Positions 22,297 to 33,995 of a stretch of DNA of 64,000 nt are shown in pieces (the stretch's first letter is position 1; every line of letters starts with the position of its first letter). Made by a program: the position numbers and the translations under genes. The stretch covers positions 1 through 64,000 of the forward strand of contig QJPP01001629.1 of assembly GCA_003996215.1 (NCBI GenBank), read 5' to 3'. The notes under the pieces are model-generated. The model was given only the letters and a program-made list of their open reading frames with translations. It was not told the origin of the DNA and did not search any database. The stretch is from Jaltomata sinuosa (taxonomy: Eukaryota; Streptophyta; Magnoliopsida; Solanales; Solanaceae).

Positions 22297-24493
22297 TATA
22301 ACAACCCAAACCACCACGAGTGGTACCCACCCAAAACCCCCAGATGAGCAACCAATATGCAACTCAACACTTACCAAAATTAACAGCTCAAAACTAGTTT
22401 GCATTAAAAATAAAGAACTATCATTCACATCTAAACAAAAACTAATAATATCCTACGGAATTTACCTATAGAAACTGAAATTCATCATACCAAAACATCT
22501 ATGAAATGTCTAGAAATGGGGATGCAACCCCAAAAATAAAAAAAAGAGTTTATGTCCAGAAAAAGATGGACTATAACTAAACTGAAAGAAAATAAGGTAG
22601 CTTGACAGAAGTAGCTCACCCTTGAAATCTAGAATCACTGGGACTATATCTGAGGTCGCGTAGGAGTTGCCAGAAGATGTTCTGTACTCATAAAAAAAGA
22701 AAATAAGTGCAGAATCACTACAGAGCCACTGTGTACTGGTAAGATCATTGGCAAGCTCCAACAAACAATATAGATATAATAAATCAAAACTGAGTAAAGT
22801 ACCACAAACACGTAGCAACAACCAGTAATGTAATTTTAGGCTCCCAGCCTACCTTCTAACTTATCAACTACATGTACTATATTCAACAACCATGTAACAA
22901 TAAACAATAATCATGACACTTACTCTTTTTCACAATACCCAGACCATCTAAGGTTCTCTAGACCAACACCTAAGTGTTAACATGCAATGCTCGATCCATC
23001 CTAGGACCACCCCACATTTAAGTGTAACAACCTGGCCTCTCAAGGACCAGTATAATCAATCACAAATTCAATAATTAACTTGGTCCACTCATCGAACCAT
23101 CATCAAATACAGTCAATAATCCATAATTAAAACCCATACCAGGTGTGGTACTCGAGCCAACTGATCTAGAACCTGTACCAGGTGTGATACCCAAGCCAAC
23201 CGTTAGTATCATGTGCCAGGCATGGTACCCGAGCCAACCAAATGTCACACAAAGCCAACAATCAGTGATTAAGTAAATAAAAACACACTTGTAAAATCAA
23301 CAAGCAATAGTCAAGTTCATTTCACATAATTGACACCCCAAATACTTGGACATTCATAACTTCATCCCTTAATCATGCAAGCACGTACATCACTAAGCTA
23401 ACGTTACATGTATATACATTGCATTTGGTAAAACAAGAACCATCACCTACCTCAAATAGCCTAAAACTTTACTGGACCGGAGCCTTCCCATTTCTAGAAG
23501 CTTTCGCTTGCTCTTGGTCTAAAAACAAGTAGACAATATACTAAAATTAGTCCAACAGCCTAAAATTACCCGGATTATGCAAAATCCTAATTCCCAGGCT
23601 ATCCTATGATCATTCCACCCATCCCAAGGCTTTTCCACCATCAATTCACCTAAAAGTATCCTTTTTACGGATACATTTAGTGAATAATGGTGTTTTAATC
23701 ATGCAAAAGCGATAATAAGCATAGCCCAAGAATTCTACACCTAGAATTCTCCCCTTTTTATTGGATTATACCATCCTAGGTTATTCCAAACGTTCCCCCA
23801 AACCCAAGATTATCGTTTCTAAGGTATGAGAATCGAAATACCGATATGGAGAATAAAAACCTTACCTTTTCGATGGAGTTTGTGGAAAATCATTGAATAT
23901 TGCCTCCCTTCAACTATGCCCTTCCCCAAAATGTTCTTCGAAAATTCTGAATGATTTTGGGGAAGTTTCTGCATTAATCCCAGCTAAGTCCGCTATAGCG
24001 GTCCGTACACCTCTATGGAGGCACCGCCATAGCGAAACCAACTGCAATGGCATTGCTAACCCATGTTGACTTCTACTATAGCAAAAATTTCTCTGCTATA
24101 GCGTTGGCTGTTGCAGCACAGTAACAACCAGTATGGCGGTTGACACGGGATAGAAACATGAAAAATACCCCAAAAGTTCTCATTTTACAACACATCTTAA
24201 ATCCTAATATTACGAAATAACCCATTCATGTCAACCTTGATACCGGCAGTTCTACTCACCCGAATCCACTTCCAAAAAGTCTGCCAGACTCCTTAAGGTC
24301 TTGGATAATGGAAAAACTAGCTTGACCTAAGATATTCTACCCAATCCTCACCCAAATTTCCCTAGACCATACCTCGCTCAAAATCGGTCTAAAGCTAGCC
24401 TAGCCCAAAATTTTGAACTCCTAAACCCAAACGTTTTCTAACCCAAAATTTAGCATGAATAAATTACCCATAATGACAGATCCAGTCATTATA
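22297..24493 (-). repeat. 5' LTR of element 2 (copy A)
   Basis: TATAACAACCC to CAGTCATTATA, 2197 bp, the same length as the 3' LTR at 14882-17078. It is more similar to the copy-B LTR at 36780 than to its own partner in the stretch I compared (about 8 versus 14 differences in 145 bases, counted by eye). Confidence 0.9.
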
Positions 24494-24498
24494 CTCAA
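24494..24498. repeat. Target-site duplication of element 2, right copy (CTCAA)
   Basis: It matches 14877-14881 and is also present next to the copy-B LTR at 38973-38977. Confidence 0.85.
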
Positions 24499-25098
24499 CC
24501 AAACCAAGGTTATGCAACCTCTCTTGGCAACTGACCAAAAACTCATACGCATCCTCCCCAAGCGCATCAGTGAACTTGGGAGTACCCAATGTCACAAATC
24601 TATCTAACATCTTCTGTTTGCAAACTGTCATCACCAACCTAGCCACAATCGATGGAGCAAAAAGTCTGACCAGCAAAGCATCAATGTGTGGAGCCCAACA
24701 GCAGCAGGTTGTGCCTCAGGAGTTGGAAAACCCTGAACTGGTACTCTCTCTATAGGCTGAACCCAATCTTTAGTCTGTGATCCATCAAGAGTGACAAGTA
24801 GAGCTTATGTCTGAGCCATACCCTCTAAGAAATTCAAAATTTGAACTATAATATACTGGAATATCAGAATGGCTATAAAACTCTGTGGAATTTGAGCTGG
24901 CCCTACTCTCTCTAGCTAATAAGCCTCATCCTTAAATTCAACCTTTGACTCAGAGGACACTCCCCTGGTATGACCCCTAGTTGGTGTTACACCATGTGCT
25001 CTACCTCTAACATGATCTCGACCCCTAGCGTGGGGGGGGGGCATAGCAGCATGTACATGCATACTATCATCAGTAGTAGTTGATCTCATCCTCACCAT
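24494..25098 (-). pseudogene. Element 1 gag, N-terminal part (before the element 2 insertion)
   Basis: It begins at 25098 with MVRMRSTTTDDSMHVHAAMP and an Arg/Gly-rich stretch (HARGRDHVRGRAHG). The frame breaks, then resumes as MLVRLFAPSIVARLVMTVCK, FVTLGTPKFTDALGEDAYEF and QERLHNLGLVEYN, the first half of the retrotransposon gag domain. It stops at CTCAA (24494-24498), where element 2 starts. The remaining domain is at 14876. The same N-terminal fragment is duplicated at 38973-39580. Confidence 0.8.
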
Positions 25099-25287
25099 CT
25101 GTTGAAAGAATGAAATACTAAATTTAGAATATAAGGAGTGAACAAGTCACATTATAAGGAGTCAAATAATAGACTTTTACTAAAGTTGTCCTATAGCCTC
25201 CCAAAGATAGATACAGATGTCATCGTACCGATCTGCGAGACTCTACTAGACACTTGCTCTTATACTTATGAGACTGGTAAAGCTAGC

Positions 25288-25299
25288 GCTCTAACACCA
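25288..25299 (-). other. Primer-binding site (initiator tRNA-Met) of element 1
   Basis: Plus strand GCTCTAACACCA against the canonical GCTCTGATACCA, two changes. It is three bases from the LTR edge TGTCATGACCC. Confidence 0.7.
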
Positions 25300-25302
25300 A
25301 CT

Positions 25303-26160
25303 TGTCATGACCCTAAAACACTTAAATTGTGATGGCACCTACTCCGACTCAACTATAGTAGGTAAGCGTAACTCAATAAATAATAGTATTAAAAGTAAAG
25401 GCAATAAAGTAGAATTTATACGCATAAATAACAATAATATCGAAAAATATTATCGAGTAGAACTAAACAAGGTAATCCAAAATCCCCAAGACTTAAAAGT
25501 CATAAGTACAAGAGCGACACTAATACAGTATACCACAACTAATACAAAACAGTCTAAAGAGTAAGAAAGAAAAAAGTAAATGATAGAGGAAACTGGATTG
25601 ATCTTGGAAAATAGAAGCTCACCACAACTTCAAATAATATCTAGAAGCTTGAACTCTAGCCGTGGGGTTTATTCATTTTGGGATCAGCATCAGAAAAATA
25701 TAGAAAAGTAAGAGTGATTATAGTTCACTTTTACTCAATAGGCATCATAGACCGATTGAACTTAAACAAATAATATATCGAATAAAGAATAATAAAATAA
25801 CCTTGCATGCAGAAAAGTTCCAATAGTTCAATATTAATAAATAGTACAATTCACCTCAACCGTAATAATAATCCAGATAATAATTCAATGCAATAATATG
25901 CCATGGTCAATGCCTACCGATATACACCTTCTCCAATCATATGTTGTGAGATGGGACTCATGGGGATTCGTGAGATCCATATATTATGTCGGAATCAAAT
26001 CGAGACATCAAATATCTTATCCAGACTTGAACTGGGACTAAATCAATATCAATTATTCAAACTCAAACTGGATTTCAATAAGTCTAGCCTGGATTTGAAT
26101 CAGAACTAAAATGAGTATCAATGACCCATACTCGAACCGGGACCAAAATCATGTATTTCT
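25303..26160 (-). repeat. 5' LTR remnant of element 1 (primer-site side)
   Basis: It starts TGTCATGACCC at the primer site and can be followed to about 26160, where ATTTCTTTTAAATCATG begins unrelated AT-rich sequence. The expected outer edge (GGTTGTTACA) is missing. It shares no obvious sequence with the 3' LTR remnant at 9560-10519, so the two remnants appear to keep different ends of one LTR. Confidence 0.55.
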
Positions 26161-27848
26161 TTTAAATCATGTATTTCAATCTGTAGTTTCCATGTACATT
26201 TCATATGAAGTTAAAGTTTTATGTGAAAATGCAATTTGAATTTTTTAAGTTGTATTTTTTCTCATAAAGATGAAAACCCTACAAGTTGTGAAAACTATTA
26301 AGTTTTTCTCAATTCTTATAATATGTTATCAAATGAGCAAACCATAGTTTATAAATAGGATATCGTAATATCCTAAGATACTGCATTGATAAATCACAAA
26401 TTACCATATTTTGTTTATAAATAAATATTTGTGATTAAAAACTTTCAAGTGCACATAATTTATAAAGATCCACTGGTCAACAATAATAGTAACTAACTAT
26501 TCTTTAACATAATAATTTTACATGGTACGGTCAATCTCTTCAAGCTGAGCATGAATCCTTTTTATTGCAAAATTTAAAATGATGATTTTTTAGTTTACAA
26601 AATAAAAACTTATAAGTCAAATTTTGAATTTAAACAGTTAAAATCATGATTTAGAATCCCAAATCATGGATTTTTAGAGAATTTTATTTCATGATTTCAA
26701 ACGTTGATTTCATTTCATGATTTCAAATCATGAGATAAAATCGTATGTTCAAACGCTAGCTAAACATAGGGTTGGAAAAAGTGAGTTCTTAACCCTAATA
26801 GGGGGAGAAGATTGTCGATTATGATAGACATATCTAATTGGCTCGCTTGAATACTATACATGAGATATAAATGTATCTAGTTAATTCAGATTCTGCTACA
26901 CATAGAGAATTAGGTTAACTTGAATAGATGCGTAACTGTTCGACAAAAAATTAAGTGTAAAATCAAACTTATCATAATAAACAAGATAAATCAATTAGTT
27001 TAATCAATTGAAGAAAAACATTATTGTAAGATATAGCTCATAGCCCTTGATCGATTTCATCTCATTAATGACATAAAATTTTCTATTTCTTATTTAAAGT
27101 TCATTATCTATTCTCTTATTATTTGGTTAGTTATAATTATAAATTTAGATTTTATTTCTTGTTTACATAATTAAAATTAATTTAATTTAATTAATGATTA
27201 ATCACAAATTCATGAGATTTCGATATCCAACTTCTAGTCACTTTATTACTTGGCTTCGCTACTATCTGCACATATTGTCTTTCTCCAATTTTATCTTAAG
27301 CAGAAAAATATTTTACTCGATATTTAGGTCAGTTAGTTTTCTCAAAATGAAAGGTTAGTAGTCGAAGGAGAGTAGGAGCAAGAAGAGGGAAGTAGGTGGA
27401 ATGGGGAGGATGAGAAGGAAAAAAACGAAGAAGAATTCTACATTTCGATGAAGTTTGTCATATATAGTGAAATTCTAATTTTCTCATATCCAAATTCTAC
27501 TAATACAAAATTAGAAAATCTGCACCAAAAACCTTTACTAGATGTTTATGTTATTTTTGATAGATTGGCTCCTCCAATCTGTGTTGCAATTTGAGGTAAG
27601 GATAGCTAGTATCCTTCTTTTTACTTTAATGACATAATAATATAGCACCAACCTTTCCCAAATCCTTACTGGATAACATTAAATCCATCAATGGTTTAAA
27701 CAAATGAAGTTTCCAAATATTACTAGGAAGATTACCTATCGATATTTGGAATGGAATGACCAGCAGATGTATAAACTAAGCAATTTTGGATGTGCTAATA
27801 AATGCATCAATGGTTTAATCAAATGAAGCTTCCAATTATTCAGATAGT
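26160..27848. other. AT-rich stretch without genes (copy A)
   Basis: No credible ORF. At 26560-26760 the motif AAATCATGATTT and its complement recur (e.g. 26644, 26660, 26692, 26720), which could be a decayed foldback MITE, but I cannot define its ends or target site. The rest shows no motif I recognise. It is repeated nearly unchanged at 40670-42339. Confidence 0.5.
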
Positions 27849-27860
27849 AAGATCTAAGAA
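27849..27860. repeat. LINE target-site duplication, 5' copy (AAGATCTAAGAA)
   Basis: AAGATCTAAGAA before the LINE. The same 12 bases follow the poly(A) end at 33463-33474. The leading As are ambiguous with the tail, so 10 bases are certain. Confidence 0.85.
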
Positions 27861-27978
27861 AAAGAAAATAAAAATTTATCCAAACCGGAAATCGAACCAA
27901 ATTAATTAACGGACTCAAGTAGAAAAAAAGCTCTCTTCTCTCTCATGCAAACCCTAGCCACCTCCTATTGATCGAATC

Positions 27979-29010
27979 ATGGACATTCCATCCACTGGCC
28001 AGCCGCCTTCGGCGGCTAGCCAGCCTCTCTTGTCTGATTCCTAATTCTCTTTTCTACCAAACTATACTATTAAGCCCACTACCAATCCTGAAACTGAAAC
28101 ACATGATACTACCAAAAAGGACCAAAGTTTGCCGGATGCTTATAAGAATTTTCCTATCGTTACAATATGTGAAACATCTGGATCGCAAGGAGGCAAATAC
28201 GTAGATCTACTGAAACCCAATACTATGAATGTTTCACAAAATAACAAACCCCCTATTGTTGCATGGATTCCCATTAAGAAGCCCACGTAAAACAATGAAA
28301 TCCCAAGGATTACTTGGACTGAAGAAGAAGTCAAACGTATAAACACCATGAAAAGTTTGCAATATGCGGTGATAGGTAAATTTTCATATAGGTGGCCTGA
28401 ACTAGAAGATTTGAGGGTCTAAATTCCCAAACAATGCAAGGTGAAGGGTGGATGCAAGATTGGACTGTTGATAAATAGACAGATACTAATGAGGTTTGAA
28501 TTATTTGAAGACTTTGTGAATATGATGTCGAAGAATTCATATTACATCACTGCTAAGGATGGGGAAGCATATCAAATGTGGCCTCTCATATATGACGCGA
28601 AGTTTAAAGTTGATGAGGAAACGACTCAAGCCATGGCCTGGATCTCATTCCCCGATTTATGGCCCACCTTTTTTGTAAAAGAATCCTTATTCTCTTTGGC
28701 ATCTGCAATAGGGAAACCTATTCATTTGGACATGGCTACAATAAACAGGACGTGACCTAGTTGTGCTAGAGTCAAAGTTCAGGTGGATCTACTTGCTGAT
28801 TTACCCAACTTTGTGGAACTGAAGGTTGAGGATCCTATATCAAAGACATCTAGAGTTTAAATAATTAAAGTTTTATACGGATGTCTTACCAAAGTATTGA
28901 AAACAGTGTAAACTACAAGGGCATAATCAAGATGATTGTAGAATTTTACACCCTGAATTGATGAAGGATAAGTAGAATGAGGAAATGATCCAAAAAAGGT
29001 GAACGTGGTC
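27979..29010 (+). pseudogene. LINE ORF1 (DUF4283 and zinc knuckle), copy A
   Basis: The start ATG gives MDIPSTGQPPSAASQPLL. A stop near 28050 is followed by the open block MSDAYKNFP-like, PKTYVDLLK-like, then RITWTEEEVKRINTMKSLQY, AVIGKFSYRWPELEDLRV, a stop, MKGGCKIGLLINRQILMRFE, YDAKFKVDEETTQAMAWISF and GKPIHLDMATINRT. That is the DUF4283 domain of plant LINE ORF1. The knuckle is KQCKLQGHNQDDC in copy B; in copy A a frame change hides it. ORF1 normally coats the LINE RNA. At least four stops show it is dead. Confidence 0.8.
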
Positions 29011-29019
29011 CAGCTGTTT

Positions 29020-32000
29020 ATCCTCAAGAAAATGAAGATTTTCCTTTCTGTCTGAATTCTTGTGAGCTGTTTAATATTAATTTCAAGGGGAGTCCTTTTA
29101 CATGGTAAAATGGGAGAGCTGATTCAGAATGTATATTTAAAATACTTGATAGACTGGCGATTAATAAGTTTTTCTTAGGTCTTTGTGGGAATGTGAAGCT
29201 GGAGCGTCTTGCAAGAACTGGGTCTGATCATGCTCCTATGTTGCTCAGTTGTGGAGGTCAGACTACTAATATCAAAATATCTTTCAGGTTTTTAAAGTTC
29301 TGGACTAAAAAAGAGGATTTTAAAGATGATGTGAAAGATAATTGGGTAGTAGGAGATTCTAATGACATATTTATGAGCCTGAAACAGAAGATGAAGAGGA
29401 CTAAAGTAGTTTTATCTGCATGGAGTAGGGTGAGATTTGGTGATATCTTTAAACAGTTGGTAATCAGAGAAGACATTGTTAGAATTAAAGAAGATCTATT
29501 TGAAGAACAACCAATTGCTTAAAACAGCCTATTATCCAAAAGGCACAGCCTGAGCTAAAATAATATCTTCACTATGAAAAGGAGTTTTGAAGACAAAAGG
29601 CTGGGATTCAATGGTTAACTGAAGGAGACAAGAATATAAGATTTTTCATAGTCTTGTAAATGGTAGAAGAAATAGATTGCAGATCAAGAGAATCCTTTAA
29701 AGTAATGGTGTCTGGGCAGAAAAAGAGGAAGAGATTGCAGCAGAAGCTGTTGATGTCTTCCAAAATCAATTTACTGGGGAGGACATTGAATCTGACATTT
29801 CCTTTATTGATCACATTCCAAATCTGGTAACTGAAGAAGATAATATAATGTTGAATGCTCGTCCTACTGTAGAGGAGATCAGAAAGGTGGTGTTTAAGCT
29901 TAATAGTGACAGTGCTAGTGAACCTGATGGATTTACTGGGCACTTTTACCAAGTTTGCTGGGATATTGTAGGAAGAGATAGTGTTAAGGTAGTGGAGGAT
30001 TTCTTCAATGGTTCCACTCTTCCTAAATCCATTACATATACAAATCTGATCTTATTGCCTAAGAAAGAAGTGATTCGATTCTTTTCTTATATGAGACCTA
30101 TCAGTTGGTGTAATTTTTTGAACAAAGTTATTTGTAGAGTGATTCATGACAGGTTGGAAGGAATACTCCCAAGACTGATCTAAACTAATCAGTCTGGTTT
30201 TGTGAAAGGGAGAAGCGTCACTGAGAATGTGTTATTAGCTCAATAAATTGTTGCAGATATAAGATTAAGAGGTAAACCAAAAAATGTTGTCATTAAATTT
30301 GATATGACTAAGGCTTATGATAGGATGAATTGGAGATTTTTTATCAAGGTCATAGAGAAAATGGGCTTTAACAGGTTGGTTGCAGACAAAGTGTGAAGAC
30401 CAGTGGCAAATAATTTGTATTCAGTCCTCATTAATGTGCATGCCCATGATTTATTTCATTCTTCTAAGGGGTAAAACAAGGAGATCCTCTTTCCTCAGCT
30501 TTATTCATATTGGCTGCAGAAGTTCTTTCCAGAGCTTTAAACAATATTTTCCATAATCAGGATTTCAGAAGGTTTGAAATGCCAAAGTGGAGTGATGACA
30601 TCAATCATCTTGCATATGAATATGATACCATTATCTTTGTTAGTGCTTAAAAGAAGTCTCTTGATCTAGTGATAGAGGTTTTGGGTCTATATGTAGAGCA
30701 ATCTGGACAGAAGATTAACAAGGAGAAAAGTTCATTTTCGGTGTATAGTAAAACTTCCCATAATATTGTCCAAACTATTGAAGGGTGCACTGGTTTCATA
30801 AGGGAAAAATTTTCTTTGACATATCTTGGTTGCCCTATTGGTCATTCAAGAAAAAGGAAAAGTTATTTTTCTGAAGTTATGAAAAAAGTTCAAAACAAAC
30901 TACAGGCTTGAAAAGGGAAGCTCTTGTCTTTTGGTGGAAAGTCTATTTTTGATCAACACTGTGTTGCAAAGTATTCCCATATGCCTCCTATCTGCAATAA
31001 CATTCCCTAAATGTGTTATTCATGATCTACATAGATTGTTTGCTAAATTCCTTTGGAACTTTAAAGAAGAAGGGAGAAACAAACATTGGATATCATGGCC
31101 TAATATTTGTAAGCCTTAGGAGGAAGGTGGATTAGGCTTTAGATCTTTGTTTGATGTATCCAAGTCTATGTTTGCTAAACTTTGGTGGATTTTCAGAACA
31201 AAAAAGTCAATAAGGACAATCTATATGTGGAACAAATACTGTAAGAGGCACATACCTCAATTGGTGGAATTGAAAGGGGGTTCTCAGACTTGGAAGTTCA
31301 TGCTTGAATCCAGGGACAATATTGATCAATAGATATGGTGGGAACCAAAGTGTGGTCACTCCAGTCTTTGGTTTGATAACTGGACATAACTAGGTTCTCT
31401 CTATTATTACTTACCTGTTTTCACCCTAATAACTTTGATTTTGAGGAGGTGAAGCAATTAATAACATAGGGACAATGGAATGAAGAACTCATGATGCAAT
31501 TACTACCAGAAGAGGTATGTAACATATTCAAAAAGTAATTGGAATAGTAGAAGCTACAGATGAATGGGACACACCAAGATTAATGTTGACCAGCTCTAGA
31601 AAATTTTATGTGGGCAGTGCCTGGAATGTGTTAAGACAGAGTGATGATAAGCAAGAAATAGCTAAGAAGATTTGGATAAAAGGAGTTCCTTTCAAATTTT
31701 CCTTCTTTCTGTGGAGATTGTGGAAAAAAAGAATCCTAATTAGGGAAATTCTTGTCAAGATTAAAGTAGTGGATGATGTCAAGTGTTGTTGCTGTGATAA
31801 CTCAGAAGATGAGACTTATGAACATCTCTTTGTTACATGCTCTATGAGTAAAAAATTGTGGAATACCTTTGCTATTTGTGCTGTTGTACAAGGACCCTTT
31901 TTACAGCTTAATAATACCATTCATAAATGGTGGAATAAGGATTGTTTAGCTAAGCTTAAACCTATCTATAAGGCAGTACCAATATTTATCACCTGGAAAA

Positions 32001-32752
32001 TATAGAAGATGAGAAATATAATTTCTCATGGAGGAAAGATATCCGTTCAGGGCATGGTTATGGAGATCAATCGAAACTTATATCACCTGGCTACTTTTAG
32101 CTATCCCTGGTTACAAAAAATCCCTAATACTTGGCATATGATGGTACAGTTTTTTAATCAATATACACCTCTTATATATTGTAAGATGGTGTACTGGAGA
32201 TTGCCAATATTAGGGTCATATGTGTGTAATACAGATGGAGCAGTTAAAGGTATTAATGGCCCTAGTTCTGGGGCATTTTGTATTAGAAATGAGGAGTGAA
32301 GTTTGATACATGCTAAAGACTTTAGACTAGGGGAACTATAAGTTATAATGTCAGAAGATGTGGCCCTGAGAAGGGGTCTGGAATATTGTATACAGCAACA
32401 ACTATTACCGGTAGTTTTGGAGACTGATTATTTAATGCTTCAAAAGGTGTTAAATGGAAATTGAGAGGTACCATGGAGCATTTTGGGGGAGGTGAAAAGG
32501 TTTAAGGGATTGAGGAATAATGCAGATGCAAGAGTGGAACACATTCTAAGGAAAGGCAACACTCTTGCAGATTTTTTAGCTAACCAAGTTGTTCTTTTTG
32601 CAGGCACAGGCACATGCACAGAAGAAATCATATAAACATATTCAAATGATTTACCATCCAAAGGAAAATCTATACTACAGCTAGATAAAATACAAAATCC
32701 CAATCCCAGAATCAGAAATCACAAAAAAAAGGGTTTCAATGCTCAGGGGTGA
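29020..32752 (+). pseudogene. LINE ORF2 (endonuclease remnant, reverse transcriptase, zf-RVT, RNase H), copy A
   Basis: The 5' part of the endonuclease is deleted; the remainder shows FKILDRLAINKFFLGLCGNV and the RTGSDHAPMLL box (catalytic His and neighbouring Asp). RT follows with VFKLNSDSASEPDGFTGHFY, ILPLKK-type sequence, FVKGRSVTENVLLAQ, IKFDMTKAYDRMNWRFF and HLAYEYDTIIFVSA. The last is the YxDD box with the first Asp replaced by Tyr. A zinc-binding zf-RVT part (FSFFLWRLWKKRIL, VKCCCCDNSEDETYEHLFVT) precedes an RNase H domain with CNTDGAVKGINGPSSGAFCI, LEYCIQQQLLPVVLETD and VEHILRKGNTLADFLANQVV. More than ten stops. The end of ORF2 is at GFNAQG-stop. Confidence 0.85.
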
Positions 32753-33462
32753 ATATACAAAAAAGACCAGCACAAGACATGGATTACATTGAAGAAGTCA
32801 AAATCAAAATCAAGGCAACGTTCGCAACTACAACAGGCAATAATGCAATACCTGATGAGTTGAGTCACGATTTAGTTAAAGCACCATAGGCTTGTTGTGC
32901 AGAGAAAGAACTCGTCAATGGCACTTTTATGCAGTGGTATTAGTCTCAATTAGGCTCAATCTGCAAAGAGGGTCATGATGGAGTAACTTTAATGCATAGA
33001 TGAGCACATAATCATAGAAGGAGGAAGGTTTTCACTTAGCTTCATTTCTGCAGAGTAGATCTGGCCAATCCCGAGTTGAATAAGTCTTCAAAGGACCTGA
33101 TTTCATGGCACTTGTGAGAGATTTTGAGTGTTTTTAGTGAAATCTGTCCAAACTCGGTTGTACTCAATCTTTGTTCCCCCTTCTTGAAGTAATAGATCAA
33201 ACTCTTCTCCTTATCTCATCATCACCTTCAACCGAGAGGTCATTTTCTTCAACCAAAGTGATACAGTGGAAGAAGAGGAAGTAGCGTTTCTAAAAGAACT
33301 CTCCAGATGCTTGAGCTTTCCTCTTTTATCTTTTTTCTTAGCTTTTTTTTTGTTTCCTTTTTACTTTCCGGGCTAGGCCACTTTTGGGCCTATAACTCTT
33401 TATAAATATTTCCTTTTTATTTCAATGAAATGGCCCATCTGGCCAGCCTTTTATTTTAAAAA

Positions 33463-33474
33463 AAGATCTAAGAA
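33463..33474. repeat. LINE target-site duplication, 3' copy
   Basis: AAGATCTAAGAA after the A tail, matching 27849-27860. Confidence 0.85.
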
Positions 33475-33640
33475 GACAAGACTTTAAAAACATAAAATGC
33501 CAAAACACAGACCCTAAAATAAATAGTTCATAACAAGTCTTGACAATGCCAAAATACAGATCCTAAAATAAAGAGTTCATAACAAGTCCTGAGTACCATA
33601 TATATATATGATCATAGCAGTTGATATTTTTCTCCATTGG

Positions 33641-33995
33641 CTACAGGAACTGAATCATATTGGGGCGACGGATTTCATCATCATCATCATCTTCTGCTTG
33701 ATTAGAATGTTCCAAGTCCATGCTCTCCCCATAAGTTGAGTTACATGCCAGAGAAAGCTCAAGATTAATACCTTCAGCCTGCTCATTTGGTTGCGGCACT
33801 GGTCCATGAATTCTTGATGCCAGAGAAAGCTCAAGATTAATACCTTCAGCCTGCTCATTTGGTTGCGGCACTGGTACATGAATTCTTGATGCCAGAGAAA
33901 GCTCAAGATTAGGTTCATTAACATCAGCTGGATTTTGCATTGGTTGGAGGTGCTGAAGGATTTGCATCGGCTCTCCATTTGCAACTGCAGTAGGC
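33641..33995 (-). CDS. Terminal exon with LELSL (EAR-type) repeats, copy A, open reading frame
   Basis: A spliced exon of an unrecognised gene. The splice acceptor is TTACTAG|G on the minus strand at 33996/33995. The exon opens with one base that completes the Arg codon left by the exon at 53249-53322, then PTAVANGEPMQILQHLQPMQ. A 24-residue unit NLELSLASRIHVPVPQPNEQ plus AEGI occurs twice, with a third NLELSLA, so three LELSL motifs fit the LxLxL form of EAR repression motifs. The C-terminus is acidic (AEDDDDDEIRRPNMIQFL, stop at 33641). The second copy at 50347-50602 is closer to the upstream exons but frameshifted. I do not recognise the family; transcriptional repression is only suggested by the motif. 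It could equally be an unexpressed duplicate. Confidence 0.6.
33747..33911. repeat. 72-bp in-frame tandem repeat in the terminal exon
   Basis: Units begin GCCAGAGAAAGCTCAAGATT at 33747, 33819 and 33891 (the third is partial), so each LELSL motif sits in one unit. In copy B the units start at 50436 and 50498: one unit fewer and a 10-bp deletion. Confidence 0.95.

Larger units (their letters stand above)
14882..24493 (-). mobile_element. Gypsy element 2 (Del/Tekay-like chromovirus), complete with both LTRs, nested in element 1 gag
   Basis: 9.6 kb with two LTRs of 2197 bp each (14882-17078 and 22297-24493), a Met primer site (22281-22292), gag, pol, and a 5-bp target-site duplication CTCAA. The coding region has stops in gag, protease, integrase and the C-terminus, so it is not autonomous. 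By eye, a 145-base LTR stretch (14961 vs 22381) differs at about 14 sites, consistent with an old insertion. Confidence 0.9.
9560..26160 (-). mobile_element. Gypsy element 1 (Del/Tekay-like chromovirus), heavily decayed and split by element 2
   Basis: Minus-strand order: 5' LTR remnant (from about 26160 to 25303), Met primer site, gag N-terminus (25098-24494), [element 2], gag C-terminus (14876-14141), protease-RT-RNaseH-integrase (to 10530), 3' LTR remnant (10519 leftwards). Reading gag across element 2 (ERLHNLGLVEYN to SHGVDYTTFQIVGAVKQWWR) restores the family order and identifies the insertion. Outer limits are approximate because both LTRs are truncated. Confidence 0.8.
27861..33462 (+). 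mobile_element. L1-type LINE, copy A, internally deleted
   Basis: 5.6 kb with ORF1, ORF2, a roughly 700-bp 3' UTR and a short A tail, flanked by AAGATCTAAGAA. The 5' UTR is about 118 bp. Compared with copy B (42352-50150) it lacks about 1.46 kb between 29009 and 29020, covering the ORF1 C-terminus and the ORF2 endonuclease N-terminus. It lies about 170 bases downstream of the terminal exon's stop codon, in convergent orientation to that gene. Confidence 0.9.
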
